A DNA stretch of 64,000 bases from Aestuariivivens sediminis (GTDB taxonomy: Bacteria > Bacteroidota > Bacteroidia > Flavobacteriales > Flavobacteriaceae): contig NZ_JAKMCP010000004.1 in assembly GCF_022662105.1 (NCBI RefSeq), forward strand, positions 1-64,000, read 5' to 3'. A program made the position numbers and the translations under genes. Under the pieces are notes generated by a model. That model saw only the letters and a program-made list of their open reading frames with translations, did not search any database and had not been told where the DNA came from. Positions 55,815-64,000 of the stretch are shown here, in pieces (position 1 is the stretch's first letter; every line of letters begins with the position of its first letter).

Positions 55815-57764
55815 ATGAAATTCAAAATCAAAGATCCAATAGTTATTTTTAATATAGTAGCAATGTGTTGTGTACTATTATCGTGTAATACGGATAACAC
55901 AAAACACTTTAGCGTACAGTTTGACAGCAATAAGAAAGTTTCAGGGAAAAAATTTGCGATTAAAGATATCAATTCTGAAATTGAGTCAGATTGGAGCGAT
56001 TATAATTTCGTTAAATTAGAAATAAGAATTACTACACCTCAAAGGTTTCAAGTAGGCTTTAATACAGACTGGGGCTACAATGAGATTAGGGTAATGAGTT
56101 ATGCACCGGGAGAATGGAATGAACTTGCCATTCCATTGCGGTTTTACACCCAATTACCTGATGCGGCTAACGATATTGCAGGTACAATGAATAAGCCGAG
56201 GTACACGGGCTGGTTTAATTTAGGAGGAAAAAGAGGGCCTCTTACAGGTGTTGATTCCATTGGATTTAGAATGCATGTTCCTATAGATAACCCTTCAATT
56301 GAAATTCGATCTATAAGCTTACATGTCGAAGACCCGGGAGACGAATATTTGGGTCAAAAGCCAATCGTTGATGAGTATGGTCAGTCTAATCTTATAGATT
56401 TTGAAAATAAGATAAAGTCTTTAGATCAATTAAAAGCGGACTGGAAAGCGGAAGATGATGATCTAAATATGGAAGAAGACTACAACTATTCAAAATTTGG
56501 AGGTTATGTGAACACTCAATTCGAGGCAACCGGATTTTTCCGCACAGAAAAAATCGATAATAAATGGTGGTTTGTAGATCCTGATGGCCATCAGTTCTTA
56601 TCCCTTGGGGTCGATTGCATTGGTTCTGGCCGAGGAGGAAATGTCAACAGACTGGATAAACGCTCAAACTTTATAAAGGAAATGCCCCCTAAAGACATTG
56701 GATTAAACCCTAATAATCCTAATAGCGTTTCTTTTGGGAAATGGAATTTATTTAGACGATTTGGTGAGGATTATGGCCAGAAATCAAAGAAAATGATTAT
56801 TAATAGAATGTCCAACTGGGGAATAAACACTATTGCTAATTGGAGCAGTAAGGAGGTAATCGCTATGAATGAAAAACCTTTTATGTTGCAACTTCATGGC
56901 CTGGGAATAGATGGTGGTATTATGGGGCTTGCTGATGTTTACGCTCCAGATTTTGTATCCAGAATAGAGACTATTGTGGAGAAAACCGTATCCGAATATA
57001 GGGACAATCCCTGGTTAATTGGGTATTTTACTGGAAATGAACCCTCGTGGTTAGGCCAAGAATCACGCTTATGTGATTTAATTTTGGCCTCGGAAGCAGA
57101 ATTACCTATAAAGAAGGCTCTAAAAGCGTATCTTGTTGTTGAAGACTCAGCCGAAAGACGTAAATCTTTTATTTATGAAACGTTTAAAATATTTCTGGAA
57201 TCTGTCGATACGGCCATTAATAAATACGACCCTAATCATCTTACTTTAGGAATTCGTTTTGGTAAAATACCGGACAATGACATGTTAGAAATTTGTAAGA
57301 AAGTTTTCGATGTGTTTAGCTTTAATTGCTATGACTTAAAACCTCCAACAAGGGATATGGATAGAGTTTCAAATATTATGGATGTGCCCATGATTATAGG
57401 GGAATATCACGCAGGAACGGTAAATAGAGGAATGGCTCAAGCTTTGGTGCAAGTTGAAAACCAAAAGGAACGAGGTGTCGCATATCGCTATTATACCGAA
57501 CATGCATTTAGTCACCCTGGATTGATAGGTGTAGGATATTTCCAATGGGCAGATCAAGATTTAACTGGTAGGTCCTATGATGGCGAAAATTACAATTGTG
57601 GATTAGTAGATGTCACAGACCGGCCCTATAAACATATGGTTAATGCAATAAAAAAGACGGCCAAGAAACTCTATCAAGTACACTCACAACATGCGGAGCC
57701 GTTTAATCAAAAACCACTTGGAGCGGTAGGATATGAACTGATTCCAGACATTTGGAATGAATAA
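55815..57764 (+). CDS. Agarase (GH50)-like glycoside hydrolase lipoprotein
   Basis: 649 residues. Lipobox VLLSC with Cys24. A beta-sandwich CBM-like N-terminal module (about 30-180) precedes a clan GH-A type barrel: WWFVDPDGHQFLSLGVD, acid/base Glu409 in YFTGNEPSWLG, nucleophile Glu530 in IIGEYHAG, and FQWADQDLTGRSYDGENYNCG near the end. This resembles beta-agarases of GH50 and uncharacterised relatives. The anchor suggests periplasmic or surface action on beta-linked galactose polymers or a related glycan. Specificity cannot be assigned without family-level comparison. Confidence 0.8.
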   Translation: MKFKIKDPIVIFNIVAMCCVLLSCNTDNTKHFSVQFDSNKKVSGKKFAIKDINSEIESDWSDYNFVKLEIRITTPQRFQVGFNTDWGYNEIRVMSYAPGEWNELAIPLRFYTQLPDAANDIAGTMNKPRYTGWFNLGGKRGPLTGVDSIGFRMHVPIDNPSIEIRSISLHVEDPGDEYLGQKPIVDEYGQSNLIDFENKIKSLDQLKADWKAEDDDLNMEEDYNYSKFGGYVNTQFEATGFFRTEKIDNKWWFVDPDGHQFLSLGVDCIGSGRGGNVNRLDKRSNFIKEMPPKDIGLNPNNPNSVSFGKWNLFRRFGEDYGQKSKKMIINRMSNWGINTIANWSSKEVIAMNEKPFMLQLHGLGIDGGIMGLADVYAPDFVSRIETIVEKTVSEYRDNPWLIGYFTGNEPSWLGQESRLCDLILASEAELPIKKALKAYLVVEDSAERRKSFIYETFKIFLESVDTAINKYDPNHLTLGIRFGKIPDNDMLEICKKVFDVFSFNCYDLKPPTRDMDRVSNIMDVPMIIGEYHAGTVNRGMAQALVQVENQKERGVAYRYYTEHAFSHPGLIGVGYFQWADQDLTGRSYDGENYNCGLVDVTDRPYKHMVNAIKKTAKKLYQVHSQHAEPFNQKPLGAVGYELIPDIWNE

Positions 57765-57805
57765 TAATTATTTAGAATTTTTTAATCTATTAAATTGATT
57801 TGTAT

Positions 57806-59350
57806 ATGAGCCGTACTAATAAAAAAACAATATTTATTGCATTTGTGGTATCACTCGGAGGTTTTCTCTTCGGTTTCGACGCAGGTATTATTTCGGGTGT
57901 CATGTCTTATGTGGGCCCCGAATTCGACCTGAACGATATACAAAATGGTTGGGTAGTAAGTTCGCCTACCTTCTCCGCCATGATTGCCATGCTTATATCT
58001 GGAAGACTGAGTGATTTTTTAGGAAGAAAAAGAATATTGATTGCTGTAGCTTTTCTTTACGCTCTATCGGCATTGCTTTCAGCTTATGCCATTAATTATC
58101 AGATGTTATGGATTGCAAGAATGATAGGAGGTATTGCATTTGGGGCAGCCCTAATTCTGGCGCCCGCATATATTGCAGAAATATCGAGTGCAGAAAATAG
58201 AGGGAAATTGGTATCGATACAGCAATTAAATATTGTACTTGGATTTTTCGCGGCATTTCTGTGTAATTATTATTTAAATAAACTCAATATATCAGGGGCG
58301 GAATTTTTAAGCAATGAAACTGTTTGGCGTTGGATGCTGGGCATTGAATTCATACCGGCACTTATATATTTTATAATGCTGTTCTTTATTCCTAAAAGCC
58401 CAAGGTGGCTCTATTTGAAAAGCAGAATATCTAAAGCCAAACAAATACTCACAGAACTGCACGGTTCTTCTAAGGCAAAATTAGAAATTGAGGCTATCGA
58501 GGAAGCAATTGCCAGAGACGCCAATAGAGCGAAAGTAAAAATATGGGATTTGTTAAAACCTGGTTTACGTTTTATTTTCCTTGTAGGTTTAACTCTGGGA
58601 ATATTGCAACAAATAACTGGTATTAATGCGATATACTTTTATGCGACATCTATTTTTAAACAGACAGGAATAGGAACAAATGCCGCTTTTGCATCTGGAG
58701 TTTTTTTAAGCTTAACGACCGTATTATTCACAGTAGTTGCAATTTTTCTTATTGATAGAATGGGAAGGAGACCATTATTGCTATTTGGAATGGCTGGAAT
58801 AGCTATAAGCCTTATCGTTTGTAGCTATGGTTTTGGAAAAGCAACTTACGAATTGAGTGACGAAGATATAAAAGGTCTTCCTGGTATAGAGCAAGAAAAA
58901 TTAACATCTGTGGCGTCAGTAACTTTTGATAACGATGTTGATTTCAAAAACGCAATGAAAGAAGCTTTGGGAACAAAAGTATATGCTAAAAATGAAGGCG
59001 CTATTCTTGAAGCAGCTACCAATATGAACGCCATTTTAGTATTAATAGGAATTTTGTGTTTTACTGCCTGTTTTGCATTTTCACTTGGGCCCGTAATGTG
59101 GGTAATGCTTTCTGAGGTGTATCCAAATAAATACAGAGGTTTGGCAATTGGTATAATTGGATTTGTCAATTCTTTTTGTAGTTGGTTTGTTCAACAAATA
59201 TTTCCTGTAGAGATTTCAATGCTTGGTAATTCAACGACTTTTTTAATATTCGGAATTATTGCCTTGTTAGGCTTTTTTGTTCTTGTAAAAATACTTCCGG
59301 AAACTAAAGGGAAGTCTCTAGAAGAACTGGAATCGGAATTAACTTTCTGA
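57806..59350 (+). CDS. Sugar porter family MFS transporter
   Basis: 514 residues from the ATG at 57806; a TTG two codons upstream also exists. Twelve membrane helices carry the sugar-porter signatures GRLSDFLGRKR, PKSPRWLYLKSR, QQITGINAIYFYATSIF, DRMGRRPLLL and PETKGKSLEELE. A ~75-residue loop between helices 9 and 10 is longer than usual. It imports a monosaccharide or small sugar across the inner membrane, normally with H+. It sits between the GH50-like and PhyH-like genes and completes the uptake route begun by SusCD. Confidence 0.92.
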   Translation: MSRTNKKTIFIAFVVSLGGFLFGFDAGIISGVMSYVGPEFDLNDIQNGWVVSSPTFSAMIAMLISGRLSDFLGRKRILIAVAFLYALSALLSAYAINYQMLWIARMIGGIAFGAALILAPAYIAEISSAENRGKLVSIQQLNIVLGFFAAFLCNYYLNKLNISGAEFLSNETVWRWMLGIEFIPALIYFIMLFFIPKSPRWLYLKSRISKAKQILTELHGSSKAKLEIEAIEEAIARDANRAKVKIWDLLKPGLRFIFLVGLTLGILQQITGINAIYFYATSIFKQTGIGTNAAFASGVFLSLTTVLFTVVAIFLIDRMGRRPLLLFGMAGIAISLIVCSYGFGKATYELSDEDIKGLPGIEQEKLTSVASVTFDNDVDFKNAMKEALGTKVYAKNEGAILEAATNMNAILVLIGILCFTACFAFSLGPVMWVMLSEVYPNKYRGLAIGIIGFVNSFCSWFVQQIFPVEISMLGNSTTFLIFGIIALLGFFVLVKILPETKGKSLEELESELTF

Positions 59351-59394
59351 TTCAAATAATGATATCTTTGTTATATAATTAATAGGAATAAAAA

Positions 59395-60093
59395 TTGGAA
59401 GATATTTATAATAAATTTTGGGATGAAGGCTATATAATATTTGAGAATTTTTTTGACGATCAATTAATGGATGCCTATAACTCAAAAATCCTTAAGCACT
59501 TTGGTTTAAATCCTAAATGGGAACATAGCGAAGAGTTTATTTCAAAATCCTCAGCGGAGGTAATACCATGGTTTCCATATAGGGACGATAATGGTGGATT
59601 TGACGAAATTGATAAGGATGAAAAGTTTAATGACATTACAGATACGCTTCTTACAAAAGGCTGGGATAATCTATATTGCATGATGATGTTTTCGAAGGCG
59701 GGAAGCAAAGGGCAAGCATGGCACCAAGACTGTATACCGGATGACCCGTTGAAGTTTAATTTAAATCGCTTGGTTTATACTCACGATATTAACGATGAGA
59801 CCGGAGGTGCTATTGTTATTATGCCCAAAGCGCACAAGGCAGGAATTCTTCCTGTTGGTAATCCGCATGAAGATTTGGAAGGACAGGTGTTGTATAAGCC
59901 TAAGAAAGGTACCGTTATCTTTCTTCACGGACATTGTTTTCATAGAGTATTACCTGCAAAGTCTATACGCATATCATCCAATTTTAGAGTTGTACCTAAG
60001 GGAACACCAGAGGATATAACCGATATTTGTGTATATAGAAATATGAAATACAAATTCTCTACTAGCGAAATAATTGAAGAGCGTTTTCATTAA
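59395..60093 (+). CDS. Phytanoyl-CoA dioxygenase (PhyH) family protein
   Basis: 232 residues with a double-stranded beta-helix Fe(II)/2-oxoglutarate fold. The metal triad is H-Q-D in GQAWHQDCIP and a distal His in FLHGHCFHRVLP, with Arg in SIRISSNFR for 2-oxoglutarate. TTG start (59395): no ATG precedes the conserved start region DEGYIIFENFF. There is no signal peptide, so it is cytoplasmic. In a glycan locus it may oxidise a sugar modification (for example an O-alkyl group) after import by the MFS transporter; that is a guess. The family includes hydroxylases of very different small molecules. Confidence 0.85.
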   Translation: MEDIYNKFWDEGYIIFENFFDDQLMDAYNSKILKHFGLNPKWEHSEEFISKSSAEVIPWFPYRDDNGGFDEIDKDEKFNDITDTLLTKGWDNLYCMMMFSKAGSKGQAWHQDCIPDDPLKFNLNRLVYTHDINDETGGAIVIMPKAHKAGILPVGNPHEDLEGQVLYKPKKGTVIFLHGHCFHRVLPAKSIRISSNFRVVPKGTPEDITDICVYRNMKYKFSTSEIIEERFH

Positions 60094-60486
60094 GAATCTT
60101 AGATAAAGCTTATCCTGTAGCTAAATAGCCAAACCAATATTAATCTAAACAGAAAACGGAAAGGATTTGGTGTTCACCCCTCCATTATTGATTCCAGTAG
60201 CGTATATTCAAAAGCAAAACGGCATGTGCGAGGATGGATTGTTTCAAGAGGCAAACCAATATGAGTACAACAATTACAAAAAACACCCATACATTACCAC
60301 GACATTTGTGGATTTAAGTGAGTAAAATCTATCGTTAGAACTAGCTTTCTTACGATTTTCGACGTATGCAATTTGTAGTGGTGATTTTTGTTGTTAATCC
60401 CTTAATTTATTTTATTTTAGGTGACCCAATTCTCGCCTGATAAGTTATTTAGCCTATTTACAACAACTTTTAAACAATACGAAACT
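60094..60486. promoter_or_regulatory. 393-bp spacer with promoter region of the glycosidase/barrel gene
   Basis: It contains the second copy of the PUL element (60285-60306). A 51-codon open frame (60170-60325) without ATG overlaps it and is unlikely to be a gene. The proposed coding start is the ATG at 60487, so the GTG-initiated upstream extension (60421-60486) is probably leader. Confidence 0.55.
60285..60306 (+). promoter_or_regulatory. Operator-like element, second copy
   Basis: Matches 41011-41032 at 20 of 22 positions, including the core ATACATTACCAC, and lies 180 bp before the ATG of the glycosidase/barrel gene. The comparable spacing and orientation to the susC copy suggest a common regulator for both transcription units. 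Confidence 0.55.
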
Positions 60487-63400
60487 ATGAGAAACAAGCT
60501 TCTAAATGCATTGCTCTTATTATTTATTACTTCAATATTTGCTCAGAAAGCACAAGTAGAGGTTATTAAGGATTCCCAAGGAATGAAGTTGGTAGTCAAT
60601 GGCAAGGATTTCATGATTAATGGTATGAACTGGGATTACATACCTATAGGTACAAATACTGTAAATGCGGACTTTTGGAATAAACCAGATGACATCATTA
60701 GGGCAGGGCTAGATACCGAAATGTCCTTACTAAGAAACATGAATGTGAATGTGATCCGCCAATATACAGGTGTACCTGCAAGATGGATAAAGTACATTTA
60801 TGAGAATTATGGTATATATACCATGCTTAACCATTCTTTTGGGCGCTACGGCCTTACCTTAGATGGTGTTTGGACACCCGTAACTATATATGACGACCCA
60901 AAAACCAAAGAACATTTACTCAATGAAGTAAAGACTCTTGTCGAGGGTTACAAAAACACCCCTGGTCTGCTCCTTTATCTATTGGGAAATGAAAACAATT
61001 ATGGTTTGTTCTGGGCGGGAGCTGAAACCGAAGACTTTCCTGATGATGAAGGAAGAATACAATTTATAGGAGAAAGCAGAGGTCGCCCTATGTATCGACT
61101 TATGAATGAGGCTGCTAAAATGATGAAGTCTATGGATGCTTCCCATCCTGTGGCTATTTGTAATGGAGATGTTCTGTTTATTGATATTGTTGCTGAGGAA
61201 TGTAAAGATGTGGATATTTATGGAGTTAATTCATATCGAGGTCCTTCATTTACTGACATGTTCGATACGGTGAAGGAGAAACTGAATATGCCAATTATGT
61301 TCACAGAGTTTGGCGCCGATGCGTTTAATGCTATTGAGAATAAAGAAGATCAAAAATCACAGGCCTATTACATGGTAGAAAACTGGAGGGAAATCTATCT
61401 TCATGCCGCAGGTTTAGGCAAGACAGAAATTTCAATAGGAGGATTCACATTTCAATTTAGTGATGGCTGGTGGAAGTATGGTTTTGATAAAAGAGAAAAT
61501 GCGGATATACACGACACGAATGCATCTTGGGCCAATGGAGGTTATCAAAGGGATTTTAGGGAAGGAGAGAACAATATGAATGAAGAGTGGTTTGGGATTA
61601 CAGCTAAAGGACCAACTTCTCCAAGAGGTCTTTACGATTTGTTTCCTCGAGCTGCATATTATGCCCTAAAGGATGCCCATGAGCTAAACCCTTACGAGGA
61701 AGGTGTAGACGCTTCATTTGTTCAGAATTATTTTAATAATATTAATTTAATGGATGCTGTCCTAAAGGCAAGAGGAGACAAAGCGGCTTTTGAAGCCACT
61801 CAGGGCGGAAAAATTAAACTTAGTACGTTAAGAGCGGAATTTAGTACGTTTAATACTGGAGGGTCTTTAATTACTACGCCGGATAACCCAGATCCTGATG
61901 CAGAAGTATATCCTAATCAATTAGGTTTCGATCATATGCAGTCCTATTACGTGGGTATTGAAGGTAGGCCAACAACTAATATGCGTGCCGAAGTAAATTT
62001 CAACATACTTGGTAATGTGGCTCAGAATCCGATTAATGAGATTTTTTATGAAAATGTTGGTCGTCCAATAACTGTAATAAATAATCAAGGAGAAGAGGTT
62101 GTTATTACAGACAATAACCGAGTAAGAGTTTACAACGCCGAGTTCGAATGGGATGCCAAACATGCTGATGTTAGAGGGTTTTACAGAACAGGGCATTATC
62201 ACTGGGGCTATGAAGGCGATTTCTTTGGCGTATATCCCGAAGCAAATTATGGCCCTAATTTAGATATTTATAATGGGGAAATTTTAGGCTTGGAAATTGA
62301 CGGCAAAAGGGCTTATAAAGGTTTGAAAGCCGCATTTGGACCTCAGTTATGGTGGGGAGCCAATCCTACTTTCTTGGTGAAATATAGAACTCAATTAAAA
62401 CACTGGGACATCACCGGTATATACCATAGGGATTTGAATACATCATTAACTTTTGATGAAAATGGCCGCCGTGTCTTGGATGCAAATCAGGTTGTTTCGG
62501 GCGTTATTCCACCATGGCCTACTGAGCGTGCAACTTTGGTCCTCGAGAAAGAATTTGGAAGTTTTGGATTGTCCTTGGGCGGTATTTGGGGGGGCAGACC
62601 TCTTAATGGTAGTACTTTTCAAGATGTAAGAGGAGAATCAGGAAACTATGTCGTTTATCAGGACATCATTAATTCGGATGATAATTGGGGCGGTAAAGCT
62701 AAGATAACTGTTCAAGCAGGAAAGTTTAATTGGTATGCTCAAGCCGCTTATATGGGCTTGGTTGCCAATGGTGGCGCTGATGCTACGAGAACCTTTACGG
62801 GCTGGAAACTCAAAGATTCGGGAAGTGGTAACCAAACCAACATACTTTCTGGGTTTACTTACTTAATGGGAAATTGGCAAATTGCACCTAATTTTCTTTG
62901 GCAAAAACCCTTGGTAGACCCAATGCCTAATGATGTTTCTGCTCCTGGTAGGTTAAGAAACTTTATTGACGATCCTTTTGCTGTCCGAGGAGGTAACAGA
63001 GAAACTACGGCAGGGGAATTACTTTTAACTTACGACCCAACACCAGGATCGTGGTTTTACGAATGGGATAACGACCGAGCAGAAGATGCTAAGTTTGCTT
63101 TTAACTTAGGTTTTGTTTATAGACATCATCCTACAGCCCAGGATGCTGCTATTGGGTTTTTGGCAAATCGTACATTTTTTGCTTTCCCTCAATCAGCTCC
63201 CGCACAGGATCTTTGGGAAATAAGCTCTAGGATCGTTTCCAAAGTGAGTCCTGACTTAGGGATTATAGGTAACCTATATGGCGGCACCGCTCAGGCCAAC
63301 GGGGATAGCGATAGAACTATTGATAGATTTGGAGGTGACATAAAAATGATTTTTAAGAAATGGAAATTTGAGTATGGTTTCAAAGTAAATGACTGGGGTC

Positions 63401-63678
63401 CTTTTGATTATCACAGAGATTTTAACTTAACCTTTCCTGTTCAAAATATGATAGATATTTCAACCTCGATAGGAAAACCAGATTGGTTTATTCTTCCCGA
63501 GACGAAAATTGGAGTAAGAGGAACCTGGCGTTCTTTAAATGAGTTTTCTCCTAGATATGCACCAACGGCAGTTCCCCCAAACACCTTCCCTCCTGTTCCA
63601 CCACTTAGCCCGGTTGGATTTGATAACGGAAGCGAATGGGAAATTAGAACATATGTACATATCAACATTGGTAAATAA
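60487..63678 (+). CDS. Glycosidase-like barrel fused to a beta-barrel-like C-terminal half
   Basis: 1063 residues from the ATG at 60487 (signal peptide NKLLNALLLLFITSIFAQ); the frame opens at a GTG 22 codons upstream. Residues 25-~440 form a clan GH-A/GH2-like TIM barrel: NMNVNVIRQYTG, putative acid/base Glu169 (LLGNENNYG), and putative nucleophile Glu274 (MFTEFGADAF). Residues ~460-1063 are rich in alternating aromatic beta strands (KFNWYAQAAYMG, AFNLGFVYRH, KWKFEYGFKVNDWG) and end WEIRTYVHINIGK, as an outer-membrane barrel would. It is probably a surface-tethered enzyme or a transglycosylase-porin. The family was not recognised with certainty. Confidence 0.7.
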   Translation: MRNKLLNALLLLFITSIFAQKAQVEVIKDSQGMKLVVNGKDFMINGMNWDYIPIGTNTVNADFWNKPDDIIRAGLDTEMSLLRNMNVNVIRQYTGVPARWIKYIYENYGIYTMLNHSFGRYGLTLDGVWTPVTIYDDPKTKEHLLNEVKTLVEGYKNTPGLLLYLLGNENNYGLFWAGAETEDFPDDEGRIQFIGESRGRPMYRLMNEAAKMMKSMDASHPVAICNGDVLFIDIVAEECKDVDIYGVNSYRGPSFTDMFDTVKEKLNMPIMFTEFGADAFNAIENKEDQKSQAYYMVENWREIYLHAAGLGKTEISIGGFTFQFSDGWWKYGFDKRENADIHDTNASWANGGYQRDFREGENNMNEEWFGITAKGPTSPRGLYDLFPRAAYYALKDAHELNPYEEGVDASFVQNYFNNINLMDAVLKARGDKAAFEATQGGKIKLSTLRAEFSTFNTGGSLITTPDNPDPDAEVYPNQLGFDHMQSYYVGIEGRPTTNMRAEVNFNILGNVAQNPINEIFYENVGRPITVINNQGEEVVITDNNRVRVYNAEFEWDAKHADVRGFYRTGHYHWGYEGDFFGVYPEANYGPNLDIYNGEILGLEIDGKRAYKGLKAAFGPQLWWGANPTFLVKYRTQLKHWDITGIYHRDLNTSLTFDENGRRVLDANQVVSGVIPPWPTERATLVLEKEFGSFGLSLGGIWGGRPLNGSTFQDVRGESGNYVVYQDIINSDDNWGGKAKITVQAGKFNWYAQAAYMGLVANGGADATRTFTGWKLKDSGSGNQTNILSGFTYLMGNWQIAPNFLWQKPLVDPMPNDVSAPGRLRNFIDDPFAVRGGNRETTAGELLLTYDPTPGSWFYEWDNDRAEDAKFAFNLGFVYRHHPTAQDAAIGFLANRTFFAFPQSAPAQDLWEISSRIVSKVSPDLGIIGNLYGGTAQANGDSDRTIDRFGGDIKMIFKKWKFEYGFKVNDWGPFDYHRDFNLTFPVQNMIDISTSIGKPDWFILPETKIGVRGTWRSLNEFSPRYAPTAVPPNTFPPVPPLSPVGFDNGSEWEIRTYVHINIGK

Positions 63679-63684
63679 AATATT

Positions 63685-64000
63685 ATGAAAATGAAAAACA
63701 TTAAATTAAAATTAGGATATAAGACCTGCCTTTTAGGGCTTCTTTCTGTTGCCTTGGTGAGTTGCGAAAGAGAGCTTTCAGATGAAGCTGTTTTCGCTAA
63801 ATTCGCAAACGCTCCTGAAATCTTTTCAGATTCGCCAGTAGGACTGGGATCTGACTTTTATTTTCCCTTCGCTGGATCTAAGCCCACAGCCTGGACTGTA
63901 GATGAAAATGAAGGCTACAATAGTGATGCCTCCATGCGTTTTGATGTGCCTAATGCAAATGATCCAGAAGGGAATTATGCAGGAGCCATTTTTAGGATAG
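63685..64000 (+). CDS. Lipoprotein with carbohydrate-binding-like N-terminus (partial)
   Basis: 105 codons seen; continues beyond the window. Lipobox SVALVSC (Cys27), then a segment with FDVPNANDPEGNYAGAIF, a pattern found in carbohydrate-binding domains of Bacteroidetes surface lipoproteins. It begins 6 bp after the glycosidase/barrel gene and is certainly its operon partner. It is plausibly a surface glycan-binding protein or a further CBM-bearing glycosidase; the truncated end prevents a choice. Confidence 0.7.
   Translation, partial: MKMKNIKLKLGYKTCLLGLLSVALVSCERELSDEAVFAKFANAPEIFSDSPVGLGSDFYFPFAGSKPTAWTVDENEGYNSDASMRFDVPNANDPEGNYAGAIFRI

Noticed and set aside
55815-57764. Firm naming of the lipoprotein glycosidase as a beta-agarase
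   Set aside because: Motifs support a GH50-like, clan GH-A enzyme, but the catalytic Glu spacing (121 residues) looked shorter than I remember for characterised GH50 agarases, so the substrate is left open.
60170-60325. 51-codon open frame in the spacer before the glycosidase/barrel gene
   Set aside because: It has only GTG/TTG starts, no recognisable similarity, and covers the conserved operator-like element. It may be a remnant but is not supported as a gene.

Overview
The window comes from a marine-type flavobacterium (Bacteroidetes, probably Flavobacteriaceae). Support comes from the SusC/SusD pair, the many lipoprotein signals, a membrane-spanning propeller/Y_Y_Y/LuxR regulator, Bacteroidetes-type TAnnTTTG promoter elements without clear Shine-Dalgarno sites, several TTG starts, and the AT-rich intergenic DNA. 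No rRNA, tRNA, CRISPR array or insertion sequence was recognised.

Layout. 1-5.6 kb: housekeeping genes (GIY-YIG protein between two copies of a GC-rich repeat, methylmalonyl-CoA epimerase, rbfA, an FtsX/LolC-like permease, a DusB-type dihydrouridine synthase, lepA). 6.0-16.6 kb: a storage alpha-glucan locus with a GlgM-type glycosyltransferase, GlgC, GlgE, maltokinase and GlgB in one tight operon, closed by a strong terminator and followed by a GH31 alpha-glucosidase. This is the maltose-1-phosphate (GlgE) pathway without trehalose synthase in view. 17-26.4 kb: ion transport and proteolysis (CPA-type antiporter, Usp plus SulP transporter, metallo-beta-lactamase-fold hydrolase, S8 and M1 peptidases). 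26.4-38.1 kb: an aspartoacylase-like enzyme coupled to a GCS2-CBS ligase-like protein, rnpA, a C-terminal processing protease, an OmpA-like protein, a GNAT, a CDF transporter, rpiB, a 729-bp AT-rich divergent region with a cluster of DnaA-box-like 9-mers, rnr, and a DUF2807-like protein.

38.1-64 kb: a polysaccharide utilisation locus of unusual content, continuing past the right edge. A one-component propeller/Y_Y_Y/LuxR regulator precedes SusC and SusD. These are followed by an FG-GAP/ASPIC-UnbV lipoprotein, a DUF5107-TPR protein, an exported ADP-ribosylglycohydrolase-fold protein, a membrane-anchored c-type heme plus FG-GAP protein, an agarase (GH50)-like lipoprotein, a sugar-porter MFS transporter, a phytanoyl-CoA-dioxygenase-like enzyme, a large protein joining a clan GH-A type glycosidase to a beta-barrel-like C-terminal half, and a truncated lipoprotein. 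A 22-nt element (20/22 identical) occurs upstream of susC and again upstream of the glycosidase/barrel gene. It is a candidate operator uniting the two transcription units.

Most worth following up: the shared operator-like element, the glycosidase/barrel fusion, the accessory proteins of the locus, the TreS-less GlgE operon, and the possible replication origin between rpiB and rnr.
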